Below, piece by piece: positions 33,747 through 46,100 of a stretch of 64,000 nucleotides of DNA. Origin of the DNA: Anaeramoeba flamelloides (taxonomy: Eukaryota > Metamonada > Anaeramoebidae); the NCBI GenBank assembly GCA_027625915.1, contig JANTQA010000023.1, forward strand, positions 11,098,001-11,162,000, read 5' to 3'. Position 1 is the stretch's first letter. Each line of letters begins with the position of its first letter. The notes under the pieces were generated by a model, which saw nothing but the letters and a program-made list of their open reading frames with translations, did not search any database and was not told the origin of the DNA. Made by a program: the position numbers and the translations under genes.

Positions 33747-35984
33747 AGAATTGTACCCAAGAATAATAACCAAAGACAAAGAGAAAGAACCAAAAGATAA
33801 CTATATCAAAGTTTGGCTGTAAATTCGAAAAAACCTCGTGTAATTGGGTTTCAAAACTGATGTTATATTCAAAATAAAAAGATCAAAATTTAAAATTTTC
33901 ATTAAGCTTTCCAAAAATAATCACACTCCCCAAGAACTTAAAATAAATAATCAAAAGTCTCAGTTCTAAAAAAAAAAAATGAATAATTTAAACTGGTTCT
34001 TTGAGATTATTAAAAATTTGAAAAGTTATATTGATTTTAATAATCTGTATATGGAAATCTGAATGAAAATTTTGTTCAATTTAATTAGATACAAATAGTA
34101 TTCTTCCAACATTACCAATAATATCCTGTAATACTTTGCTTGGAATTTGAAGCAAACCACAAGACCAATAACCATTTTATAATATGATTTAGGTCTACTG
34201 ATATTAACACTAATGCTGATACTTGAAAACAAACCTGGACTCAGCAGTCGGATCAGATCAAGAAGTGCCTTTGTTTCTGTAATTGAGATGAGTAATTAAG
34301 AAAATCCCAGGAAATTACTGGGTTAATTTATTTATAAATTATATCTAATGAGCCTTTCTGTTTTTTTTATTATTTGAGATGTGCTGACTAAAAACGCATT
34401 TCTTTCTTTGTACAAAAAAATAATAAACCGAATTTAAACTTAACACATACAATATATATTTTTGTTTTTTTGTTTTGCTGTTCTTAAAATAATTATTGCT
34501 ATTTCAGGTAAATTTTTTCCAATATTTTGTCAATCAAAAAAAATCAAATTATTTTTAAAATAAAAACACATATTTCAATATGTGATTATTTTTTTTTTTT
34601 AGTAAAAAAAGGAACAAAAAATAAGAAAATCTTTCAAAAAAATATACTTTTTAAATTCAAAAATAGATATTCATCATTAAATTGTGATGATCTAACATTC
34701 CACTTAGGGGAATTATAAATTCCAAATATTCTTTCAAGTAATTTGTTTAAGGTTTTTTTTTTTTGGGTGTCAAGAAAATTTTAATACTAAATCTTGAAAA
34801 AAAATTTATTTAACTAAAAAAAAAAAAAAATTAGATAAGCTAAAGATGATTATTGTATATATTCTTTTTGTTAAAATTGTTCTTATTGAATCGGTTTAGA
34901 ATAGCTTTTTCTTGAGAAAAAATTTGTGTCTAATAGTATTTGTGTATTTAATTATTTTTTTTTTTCATGAATTTGGAAAATCTAATATGATTTTGTCGTT
35001 TCATGATAAAATTGAATTGAAACTCCAAGCAAATAACTTTTCAATATGGCAGATTTATGATTCAATGTTATTTTAGAAAAAAAAAAATAGAATATTTTTC
35101 ATTTTCTAGTATTTTATTACTTCTTTCATGTGTTCTCGAATCGATAATTTTTTTTTTTTTGAATATTTTTTTAGAAATTTTTCGGCTTGATTCTTCTGTT
35201 CATTGAATCGGGAAATGTTTGGAATGGCGAAAATTATTATTTTGTATTCAAGAAGAAAATATTTGTTAAAAAACATATACCAATATATCTAATAAATTGA
35301 TTTACTCTTATATTAATGTTGACTTCCCATAAACATAAACCCATTTAAATCAAGAATGAAGAAATAAAATTTTCAATCATAAAATATTTAGGGTTAATTA
35401 TTTTTTTAATATTTTCTTTGATTGGATGATAATTAACAAGAGGTTGAATTGGATCCCCTTATATATTATTTTTTTTAAGGTGAAATCACTTTTTGTTAAT
35501 TTATTTTTAAAAAACCCTTTGTCAAATATTGTCATGAGCTTTGTAAAATAATGATTATTTATCATTAAATTGGAGGGAGAAAATTATACTTTCAAAATCC
35601 AAAAAAAACTATATCAAGTTCAAATTGAATGTACAAGAAAAGATACAAAAAATTTTTTTAAACCCAATTCAGGATTTTTTTGGGTTTTACTTTTAGCGTT
35701 GTATAATTAATTATTATAAATTATAAATTAAAACGGTCCAATAAATCTTTTTTTCTGAAGAATATTTTAAAATTGTCATATTTTTGGCTATTTCAATTAA
35801 AAAAAAAGAAATTCAAAATTCAAAAATATATTAAAAAATGATTTCTTGATAAACTTGAAAAAATAATAAGATTTTAATCATAAAATTAATTGATAAAATT
35901 AATTGGAAAAAAGAAAATTTAAAACTTCTTGAAATATATAAATTGGTAATTATAAGTATAATGGTTTGTCGGGTGTTACTAGCT

Positions 35985-36690
35985 GGAAGTGTCTTTTAGT
36001 TTTCCAGAATTTAATACAATTAGTAAAATTAAATATCTTTCTTGATTTTGAATTTTGGAAAAAACACTTTTAGGTTTTATAATTTTTTTATTAGAATCCA
36101 AAAATCCCATAATGTTTTATTTTTTGTGTTTTAACTTAAAAATACAATTTTAGGGTTTTTTGAGTTTTCTGTTTATTTATGAAATTTTATAGGTTTTTTT
36201 TACTTTAGAAATAAACAGAAAATACATTAAAATTTTCGGTTTATTTCTAAAGTAAAAAAAAACCTAACGAAAATCAATAGATTAAACAAATAAAAGAGAG
36301 AAAAAAAAAAAACAGCAGAAAACCTATTGATTTTATAAATAAATACAGTCATTTTCACTTTTAAGGCACAAACTTTCAACGAAATCTAAGGCACAAAAAA
36401 AAATCTCAAATTAAAGCACAAAATTCGGATTCTAGTAAATTAAATTGTAAAAAAAAATAATTCCAAATTTTGTGCCTTAATTTGAGATTTTTTTGTTCCT
36501 TAAATTTCGTTGAAAGTTTTTGCCTTAAAAGTGAAACTGACTGTAGAAATTTCAAGAAAATCTAAAGGCACTTTTCCAAAATTCAAAAGAATTTAGTCAA
36601 ATCTTTGAGTTTTATCTATTATTTTGAATTATGGAAAAGATTGGCGTTCTAAGACAATCTAATGTACTCTACCGCGCTTTATAACACACC
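35985..36690. repeat. Modular hairpin cluster H3, interrupted by a MITE
   Basis: Contains TTTTCCAGAATTTAATACAAT and TTTTGAATTTTGGAAAA arms and a palindrome centred near 36210 (AAATAAACAGAAAA with its inverse). It also has GGTTTTTTTTACTTTAG / CTAAAGTAAAAAAAAACC-type arms and a degraded core near 36650-36690. The palindromic MITE copy 5 sits inside, dividing the cluster. Confidence 0.55.
36346..36543. mobile_element. Palindromic Tc1/mariner-type MITE, copy 5
   Basis: 198 bp, CAGTCATTTTCACTTTTAAG to AGTGAAACTGACTG, with TA on both sides (36344-36345 and 36544-36545). It is inserted within hairpin cluster H3, so it is younger than that cluster. Confidence 0.9.
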
Positions 36691-38147
36691 AAAACGATAT
36701 TTTTTTTAAAAATTAATAAAAAATCAAATATTTATTAATAAATCAAATATATAAAAGTTATATATCTTACTCAAAAAATATAAAATTTAGTGCCTTGATT
36801 CAACAATTTAATATATATTACTCTATCATCAATAAAAATTTAAATAATTTTTTTTGTTTGGGTTAAAAATATGAACATTAAGAAATTATAGAGAATATTA
36901 ATCACTTTTTTTGGATATTCCTGTTAGATGAAAAAGATAGTTATATATTTCAAAATAAATTAAAATAATTCAAATTTAATAAAATAATTTTTTACTTTGG
37001 TAGTTTTACAATTCTTTTTATTGATTAATAATCTCTAAATAGTATGTTTTTATGCTTAAATTTATGATAGATAATATCAGTATAACGGTGATGAGGGTAT
37101 AATTTAATCTTCTTTAATAATAATAATAAAAAAACTACTTATTTTCTTTAACCAAATTAACAAATTAGATGAATTAAATGAAAATTATATTTCAAATAAA
37201 ATGGAATAAAAAAGAAGGAATTAATTTCTAATAATTAAAATACCATTTGTAAAAAAATAAATTGAATATAATTTTCATTCTTCATTCCTAAAAATTTTTA
37301 AAAAGTCGCTTAAATTTTCAAATTTTTTTATCACCAAAAAGAATTTTTGATAATTGATTTTACTTTTAGAATGGTATAATTTTGTGTTTGATTTAAATTA
37401 TTGGGTTATGATTTTTTTGAAAACCCAAACGAATATTTTTTTCTGTTTATTTGGCAATTTACAATATGTAGATCTTTATACATTGTTGTTCGATTGATCA
37501 ATAAGAGCAAAAAAAATGTTGATTCTTTATTTTTGAAATTGACTAAAAGATCAATAAAAAATATTTTGATTTATTTGTATTTGTTCATAATTAAATAAAC
37601 TTTGTTTCTTTTCAATAATTACCTACTATTTTATTCCAATATTAATTATTTTGTATAATTTGTATTTTAAGAATAAATAAAAATAATAAAAAATTCTAAT
37701 CAAACATCTAATAATAGTTGATTTACACCTGAAATACGTCTAATAAAAAAATAGATTTTCTTCAAAAACTCAAATTCTTTGCCAACTTTTGAGAAAAAAA
37801 CAGTAATGTTCATTTTAATCTCCTCATTTAAGATCAAATAAAATTCCAATTGAAATAAGGAACATTTCCCAAAAGTTCGTAATAAATTTCCAGTGATATT
37901 AGAATAACACGTCTGTACCGAGTGATAATTGATTGTATAATAAAAAAAAAGTTGAAAATGAATTATATATCAAAAAAAAAAATAAAAAAAGCAATAATAG
38001 AAAAAATGAGAAATAATGATTAAATTTTCAAAATAATTTTATTTTTCTAATATTTATTCAAATTCTTTAAACCTGTATAATTTACTCATCATATCTGGAG
38101 TTCTTTGAATGGGAAATAGTTTATTTTTATTTTTAGTGTTTAATTGG

Positions 38148-38215
38148 TACAGTGATCAAAATAATACGTTCCCAACAACTATAACCCGTTTCCAAAATAC
38201 AATACTTACTTTTTT
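38148..38215 (+). repeat. Solo, diverged mariner-type terminal repeat
   Basis: TACAGTGATCAAAATAATAC and the following 45 bases resemble the left terminus of the element at 38442 (TACAGTGGTGGAAATAACCC), with about three quarters of positions agreeing. No matching right end lies within the next 300 bp. It is likely a remnant of an older copy. Confidence 0.5.
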
Positions 38216-38441
38216 TATTTTTTCTTAATGTAATATACAATTCACTGGCCAGTAGTATACCTAAGTTTAAATCGGTTTTGAATATCAATTCCATAATATT
38301 TAAAGTAAATTATGAGATAGGGGATTAAATTTGTTGAAAATTTTTATATTAATCTTAATTTTTTTTTTATATTTACGTTTTTTTGATAAAAGATACTCAA
38401 AAATTAATTCTATTTTTTGGGAAAATTTTCCAATTTGGTAG

Positions 38442-38921
38442 TACAGTGGTGGAAATAACCCGTTCAGACAACCTTTAACCCATTACAAAAATTTAACTCG
38501 TGTTTTTTTTTCAGACTTGGGTATTGGAAGACCAGAAATCACTTATAGATTCTTGGTTCAGATCCAAATTGACTTTAGAGGTTAGATCTTTGATTAATCA
38601 AAATGGCTCAATTATATTAAATGCTTTTGTTTCAAAAATTTCATCATATTTATAAAATTTGTGAGATTAATTGATTTTTTGATTAAAAATTCAAAAAATG
38701 AAATTATGTTCCTTTTTTTGTCAAAAAATAACATTTTAATCTCCCAGTATCTTCATAATTCTTTTTTAAAATTTATTTAACGAACCCTATTTCTTGTTTA
38801 TATACTGCTGCAACCCCATTGGTTTGTTTCTTTTATTTCTAGAGTCAACCAATATTTTTTGCATGAGTTAAATTTTAGTAATGGGTTAAAATAAAAAACC
38901 TGGGTTAGTTACACCACTGTA
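38442..38921. mobile_element. Mariner/Tc1-type non-autonomous element, 480 bp
   Basis: The left end TACAGTGGTGGAAATAACCC is mirrored by the right end GGGTTAGTTACACCACTGTA. Pairing continues to a second block, TTTAACCCATTACAAAAATT / AATTTTAGTAATGGGTTAAA, giving terminal repeats of about 60 bp with a short mismatched middle. TA bounds both ends. CAGTGGTG termini with TA targets are typical of Tc1/mariner transposons. I see no transposase frame in the 360-bp interior. Confidence 0.85.
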
Positions 38922-39258
38922 CGTTTTTAGAATTTATTTTTTAATAATAGAACTTTAAGAAATCAATATTATATTTACTTGTGGTTTATTGTATGTTTAT
39001 TTGATCGGTTTGTGTATGGGTCTTCTATAATAAAAAAAAAACACTTTTTATTTTGAAACAGGGATTAAATTTTTCAACATTCATTATTTTAACAACAATT
39101 AATAAAAATACTATTTTTTAATTTATTCAACTCATTCCCGATTTTATTTAAACACGAATGTATTAAATTAAAGAAATACTTTGAATGATATGATTTTCCA
39201 GTAACCGATGAACTCAAAATTGGTAAAATATACTGAAGCACTTGTTTTTTTTTCATAA

Positions 39259-39408
39259 ATGGATCACACAAACCACAATAAAAAACCAATCACAAAAACA
39301 AAACCCAAAAGTGTTACAAAAACTCACAAACCAACTTTACAACAACAACACCCAGAAAAAAAAAAATGTTGTGTTCAAAGCAAAAATAAAAATCCAGATG
39401 GTCGATAA
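39259..39408 (+). CDS. Possible small exon or ORF, 49 aa, unrecognised
   Basis: An ATG-started frame encodes a polar peptide (MDHTNHNKKPITKTKPKS at its start, then Thr/Lys/Gln-rich, with KKKCCVQSKNKNPDGR at the end). Composition is C+A-rich and unlike the surrounding A+T sequence, resembling the disordered N-termini of proteins here. Two Cys in a basic stretch could be lipidated. It might be the first exon of a gene whose other parts are scraps at 39700-40135, or of the scaffold gene. I could not confirm a splice donor: the best-phased GT reads GTCGAT, which is weak. Confidence 0.25.
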   Translation: MDHTNHNKKPITKTKPKSVTKTHKPTLQQQHPEKKKCCVQSKNKNPDGR

Positions 39409-40191
39409 ATAAGAAATACAAAACACCAAATCATTTTCTTGTCGATCAAAAAAAATTGTAAAAATTTTTTGAAATGCAAAAAGTCTCGGATTGTTTTTAC
39501 TTTATAAAACTGAGAAATTCTGAATAAAATCATTTATTAGAAGAAGTGGTATTTAAAAAACACCTTTACCACAACTTTCAAACCTTTTAATTTCGGAAAG
39601 CAAGAATTAATTCGCCGAAAGATCCTAAAAAAATAAAACACTTAATTTTATAAAAACACAAATAAATAACATAAACACAAGTTATTTCGCTGACTGTACA
39701 GCTTCTTTATTAAAATTTAAACATCCACTAAACCAAGAAATTTTTCAATTGATTTATTCTTGCCTGTGATTCAAGAATAATTGATTGTGATTTTTATTTT
39801 TTGAAAAATAAATTGAACAAAAATTTCAAAAATTTTTACGAAAAACTATTACAAAGATCTGAGGAACAACTCAACTCTTGAAGAGGTTAACTCGGTTATG
39901 TTTTGGTTTTTATATTAATTACCAAAGAGAAAAATTCAAAATATAATTCTATTGATAGAATCCAAGAAAGGATCACAAAGTAACAACAAAGCAAAAAATG
40001 TTCTTGCAAAATATCGCAATCCAGAAATAACTTGGAATAAGTAAATTAACAAATACTCTCAAAATGCAATCTACGGTCTGGAATCCTGGATTGAAGACAA
40101 AAAGGTGATTAACAAAAGAGTAGAATTATTTGCATTTTTTTCATTTTTTGGTTTTTCTTCAAAAAAAAATAATTCAAAAATTTGAATTCTT

Positions 40192-43100
40192 ATGTCCCAG
40201 AAACATAAAAAAGAAAAAACTTCTTTAGTGAAACAATATCTTGGGTTTAGTATTGCTTTCCATTTTCTTCTACCTTTCATAACAAAGAAATCTTTTCATA
40301 ACCTATCCTCAACACAACAAAACAAATAAAATTGAAAAAAAAAAAAATTGTTTTTCCTTTCACACAAATCTATCTCATTAGGGGGAACTTATGAAGGGCC
40401 ACAAATAAACTTGTCAAAAAAGATATCTTCCACCAAAATCGAAAATAATTACGGTGGAAATGTCCCAGTTTACCTTGATCCTAAAGGAAATGTGTATGAT
40501 CTTTTTTACCTTCCACTAAACAAGGAAAATTCTGTTGAAGACAAGTCAGTCAATTTCAGAAAAGGAGAGATTCCTAAATACGAAGGTTTGTTTTAAAGTC
40601 TTATTTTTTTTTATTTATTTTTTTTTTTTTTCATTCACAAGAAATAAAAAGATTTTTAAAAATTACAAATGGCAAAAAAAGAAATCCAAGAAACACGTCT
40701 CTTATTTACAAACTCAAACCACTAAAAATCTTGAAAAAATTTTTTTTTGTTTTTTTTTTTTACAAAACCTTCTGGCCAAAAGAAATGGATTTGTTTTTGA
40801 ACGAAGAGAACCAAACGAGAGAAAAAAAAGCCAACCTTTATGAATTGTCAACAGCAAAAAACATGAAAAATATCAAACCTTTTCCAAACACTGATGATTA
40901 TAAGACTTTTGAAGAGTTTGAACAAGCAGCGCTCCAATGGGAAGATGAGATACAAGAATCTGTTGGGTGTTTACAATTTCCTGAACTTATTAGTAGTCAA
41001 CTATATTGTATCAAAGAATCAAAAACAGTAAGATCACCACAGATCCTTTTTCATTTTTTTTTTTTTTAATTTTTTTTTTTTATTATTTTTTTTTTTGACA
41101 TTAAAAAAAAAAACGGTAAAATAAAGCCTCAATTTGCAAAGAAACAAAACCAATAGAATTTAAGAAAAGAAAGGAACTTGTCTTTTTAAAAAGAAGGATT
41201 CGATCTTGTTTTACTTTTTTTCTGCTGTAATCGAAAATAAAGTAAGGAATTATTTTGCAAATTGTTTGATAAAAATCAAAAACACTGTAAATTCATTAGC
41301 TGAGCAACAAAAATGTATTTGGGGTTTGTTTTTGATGAACAGATCTGGTCGATTTTCTTATTTGCCATTTTTTTTCATTTTCCCATAAAAAATTAAATTA
41401 ATTACTTGGATTTGAAAAATAAATGGGAAAAATTTTTCACTTCATTTTCCCTATTTTTCTTTTTCAATTTGAGTTTTCAAATAAATAGAAACAGATCATA
41501 ATTTGTGCTCTGTATTGATTTCTTTGGTCCTTTTTTTGTAAAAACTGGACAGTGTAAAAAGCGATGTACTACTACAAGACAAGGAAAATTTTTTTCAAAA
41601 AAAAAACAATCTCTAGATTTTGTATTTTTGAAATACACTCAGACAATAAACATTATTAAACATAACAATTTTGAAAAAGGTTTACAACTTTATTAGATAT
41701 TAATGGGAATTGAAAAAATAAATGAAAATTTTCAGTAATATTTTAATCATTTGTAATTGTAAAATTTTTGAAATTTTTATTTGAATTAGTGAAGAGATCA
41801 TTTTAATCTATTTTTTTTAATAGTCTAAAAAGAATCATATTTTTTCAATTTTAACATAAAATAAAATATTTCTTTCAAAAGATATCGTTAAATTAAATTG
41901 AAAAACTGATTTTTTTTCTGTTTTTGGAATATTTTTTATCATTTTATTTTTTTCCATGTCTAAGTGTTTGTATACTACCTGCTTTTTTCTGCTAACTGTT
42001 TTAACATTTATTCTTTTTTCTTACTTAATGTTCAATCTAAAATTCATTCATTTCAACTTATTTCATTAAAAAAATACCCCAAAATTAGGTGTTTTTTTCA
42101 AAAGTCAGTAATTTTGAAAAAGGGGGGGATTCAAAACTTAATGAGTTTAATAGATGTCTTTTCTTAATTACATAAAATTATCATAACTTTGGAAAAATAA
42201 TTTATTAAAGATGTATAACTGGAATCCAATCTGTAGTTTTGGATAACTTTAATTTTCAGAATTTATTTTTTCCTTGTAGTGTAACAACCTGAAATGAAAT
42301 TCAGATTTCAGAATTGAAAAATGATAATCAGCTGATAATTTATCCTCTTTTAATTTCAACTACCAGGATTGATTTTGAAAAGGAACATTTATTTTTTTGT
42401 TTGCTTGACACGACACATCACCGTTAATGAAAAAACCACACTTTTATCAAAAAAACATGAAAAATTAAGAAATCATTTTTGCACATCACTAGTATTAAAA
42501 AATAAAATTGAAAAAAAAAAAGTTAGACAAAATAACTACGTTCCTTAACCATTTCATCTTTAATAATTGACTTTCTTCAATAGAATCAAAATTCCAGAAC
42601 TTAAAATGCTGGAGACTATTGTATTTATTGTTGTTAGCAGTAATACACTTTTTAAAACTCCCAAGTCGGGAAAAAAAAGCATTTTTTGTAGGTAAAAGAT
42701 TTTTAAATTACTTGATAAATGAATTTTAGTTTAATTCAACTTTGAGATATTTACTTTAATAGAAAATAACCAATAGGCTTTTTTTAAAATATATATATAT
42801 ATATATATATTAACAAATAATCCATCATAGTTTTAAAAATACTTTATTTATCAAATAAAACTAAAACATAGAAAAAAAAAATTACTAATGATAATTATTG
42901 CCTTGTCCGTCAAGTGCCGTAGAGTGCCGTCAAGTTCCTAGCCTTTTTTTACACATTGGAATAAACCAAATTCAAAAAAAAAAAATTCTAAACCAACCAA
43001 AAAAAAATTTTTTTTATCTCAAAGTCTTCTAGAGTGTATAAACTCAAAAAATCTTTTTTTAAACAATCTTTTGGAGTAAGACCCAATGTAGATTTTGAAA

Positions 43101-46100
43101 AATCTTAATTAGAAAAAAATAGCACTTTTTCTTTGTAAGTAGATATTTTAAGAAATTTTAATATTTTGTTTGAGACAATTTTCTATGAAAACCAAAAACA
43201 AAGAAAGCCATCGAAAAATTCAAAAGCAAAGAGTTATTTATTTCCTTTCTATCATTTCTTTGTACACTTGGAACAGAAATTTTCTAATTTTTGAAAATCA
43301 AAAAACAATTCATTAGATGAAAATATTTTTTTGTATCACCAAAATTTGGAAAAATTAAACTTCTATTCTACCAAAAATTATTTTATATCAACTCATTTCA
43401 ACTCTATTTATTTTCAAAATTCCAATTTCCATTGTATTTCCACCACAAACCAGAAAAAGTGAAAAAACATCAAGCTGGTGCCATACATTAATAGCCACTT
43501 TTCAAAAAACTAAAAAAAAAAAAGAAATTTACAAAAGAAAGTTATTGAAAAAATAAATAAAATTATAAAAGAATACAAACGATCTGACAGCAAACACAAA
43601 ACTTAAACACCATATCTAATCCAACAAACCAGTTTCTGAAAAACTGATCTAATGTAAGGAAAATAGGTTGTGATTTAATCACTGTCACTATAAAATAAAT
43701 GAATCATCTCTTTTACAAAAATCCTTATTCATCATAAAAATACTGAAATGATAAAACAAAACGTTACAAACAAAAATCAGTGAATATTATTTTAATCACC
43801 AATAAAGTTTTAAGAACTTTTTTTTTTTTTTTTTTTAAATGCAGTAATGTGTATCCAACAAGAAAGTTTACACCGAGTTTCAAAAACCTTTATAAATATA
43901 TTTATATATTAATGATTACTCTTTTGACTTTTATTTTTTCATAAAGTAAAAATTTCAGATTTTTATAAGAATATAACAACAATTAACCCAGCATTTAATT
44001 TCATAAATTTTAAATGAAATTTGAACAGATTATCACAATAATAAAACCAAAATTTAACTGAACAAAAATTTGAAAGGAGTTTTAAAGAAAGTTATTTTAA
44101 AAAATAATGTTATTAAGAAAGATTTATAAAAAATATACAACAATCAGTTAAAATTGAAAAATTTTAAACATTTTATTTATTTTATAAATAAAACATTCAA
44201 ATGATTATTCTTTTAATTGATTTTATTAATTACTAATTCTTTTAAAAACAAATTTTTTTCATCAACAAATAATCAAAAAAAAACCAAAAAACAAACAACA
44301 CCAAAATTACAAAAAGAAAATTTATACTGACACTGAACCGAAAACTGAAACTGAGACTGACATAGTCACCGATTTAGTAACCGAAACTGATTTAGTAACC
44401 GAAACTGAAGGATATGGTGATTTTGACGACGAAGCTATCCATGAATTTAAATTCCAAGAAGATACACCAGTTTTAAAAAACAATGACAAATTAAAAATAT
44501 ATAAAATGTTAGAAACAGGACTAAGCGATCAAATTGATATTAAAAAAGATGAATATTCCATTGATATAAGAAACGTGTTATTGGGAACTGATCCCTGGGA
44601 TTCGACACTTGTGCCACCCGAACCAAAGGCGAAATATTATCAAACATTTGACGAATATGAAAGGGCATACCGAAGGTGGTCCAAGATTGTAGTTGAACAA
44701 GTCAAACACATCCCTATGCATGCAAGGCAATTACAACACCAGGCATTATTAAAGCCATATAAGAAGAAATTGCTAAAAAAGCAAATGAACCAATTTAAAG
44801 ATTTTGTCAAGGGACACTCCTCATGGAAAGTTAATATTATTGGAAAAATTCAGGAACAACAGTCGTTCTATCAAGATTTTAAGACATTTGAAAGGAATAA
44901 TATTCATAACAACACTATCAATAAAGAGTTTAATAAAAACAAAAAAAGATATAATGAACATAAAAACAAAATCAAAAAGATACAACAGTCCATGGCATCA
45001 CCCCACCTCCCACCCCCACCCCCACCCCCTAACATTGAACCACCAACATTTGACATTCAACAGGACATTAATGGTGTATACTCTGCGTTAACAGAAAAAA
45101 CAAAAGAAAATTTAAATAAAATTTTCGATTCATTAAGCAAGAAGGTTGAGGACAACCAAAATTTATATTCTAATAACCACCAACCATTGCTTGGCCAATA
45201 TAAGGCTATTTTTTCAAAACCATTAAAATTCAACCCATTCAATAATTTTTGTTATCTACGTAATGATTTTAAAGAGAAAGATATTGAAAAGCAGAGATAC
45301 ATTTGCCCCCCTACCATAAATAAGAAAGAGGTTTCATTTATCGTTCCAATATACGAATTGAAAAATCCAATCAAATGGTCAAAAATTAAAGATAAAAGCC
45401 AATTATCAAGCTTTGAAGAAAAAATTAATTTATTAGATTATTCCTTTAGATTTAAAAAATTCTATTCAAGGCACAACATCCATAAAATACCAGTTGATGT
45501 AAGAGATAATAATATTTCCTTTTGCATTTATTCTTTAATATTAAGTTATTTAATGCATTAACCTTTGCTATTTACCTGTTTATTATTATTCCTTTTTCTT
45601 TTTTTTTTTTTCTCTTTTTCTGATTATTATTTTTTTTTTTTGTTTTTTTTATTTATTTATTTATAGCATAACAAAAATTTGATGAAAAAAGCAAAAAAAA
45701 TCTTAAAACACAAAACCTCAGGGCTCAATCAAATTAAAGAATTATTATTTTTAGGCCAATTTTATGATGATTTTAAAACACTATTCCAAAAAAAAAAGAG
45801 TAGGAAAAAATACAGACAAACCCTATTAGGCCAAATAACTCCAAGGAATTTCTTTGATTTAATTAAAATTTTTGATCAAACAATGAATAAAAATATTCAT
45901 ACCAATTTAACATTGTATATTTCTACAATAATGCAATCTGATAATGGTTATTCAATACTGTCTAGATGCGTCAAAAAAAAAAACTTAAACGCTTTGTATA
46001 TAATCGCCTTTTCATTACAATATTTTGATGTTATACCAACTTCAATTTTCCCCGTTTTTAATCAAATTTTTGATTTTATTAAACTTGTAAGTTATTTTTT

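Larger units (their letters stand above)
33747..40191. other. Region without an assembled gene, PAS gene to scaffold gene
   Basis: Most of this 6.4 kb is A+T-rich with long T and A runs. It holds hairpin cluster H3, a palindromic MITE, a mariner-type MITE and, near the right edge, coding-like scraps (39259-40135) that I could not assemble. Nothing definable is seen at 34300-35980 or 36700-38140. Confidence 0.6.

Noticed and set aside
34026-34232. A 68-aa minus-strand frame in somewhat less A+T-biased sequence
   Set aside because: No ATG in a convincing context, no recognisable motif, and adjacent frames are equally plausible. It may be part of a decayed element, but I cannot support it.
39259-40381. 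The ORF at 39259 as first exon of the scaffold gene
   Set aside because: Phase would allow it, but the donor GTCGAT is weak and the intron would be 981 bp. The ATG at 40192 with a 132-bp intron and donor GTATTG is simpler. I kept the ORF as a low-confidence feature only.
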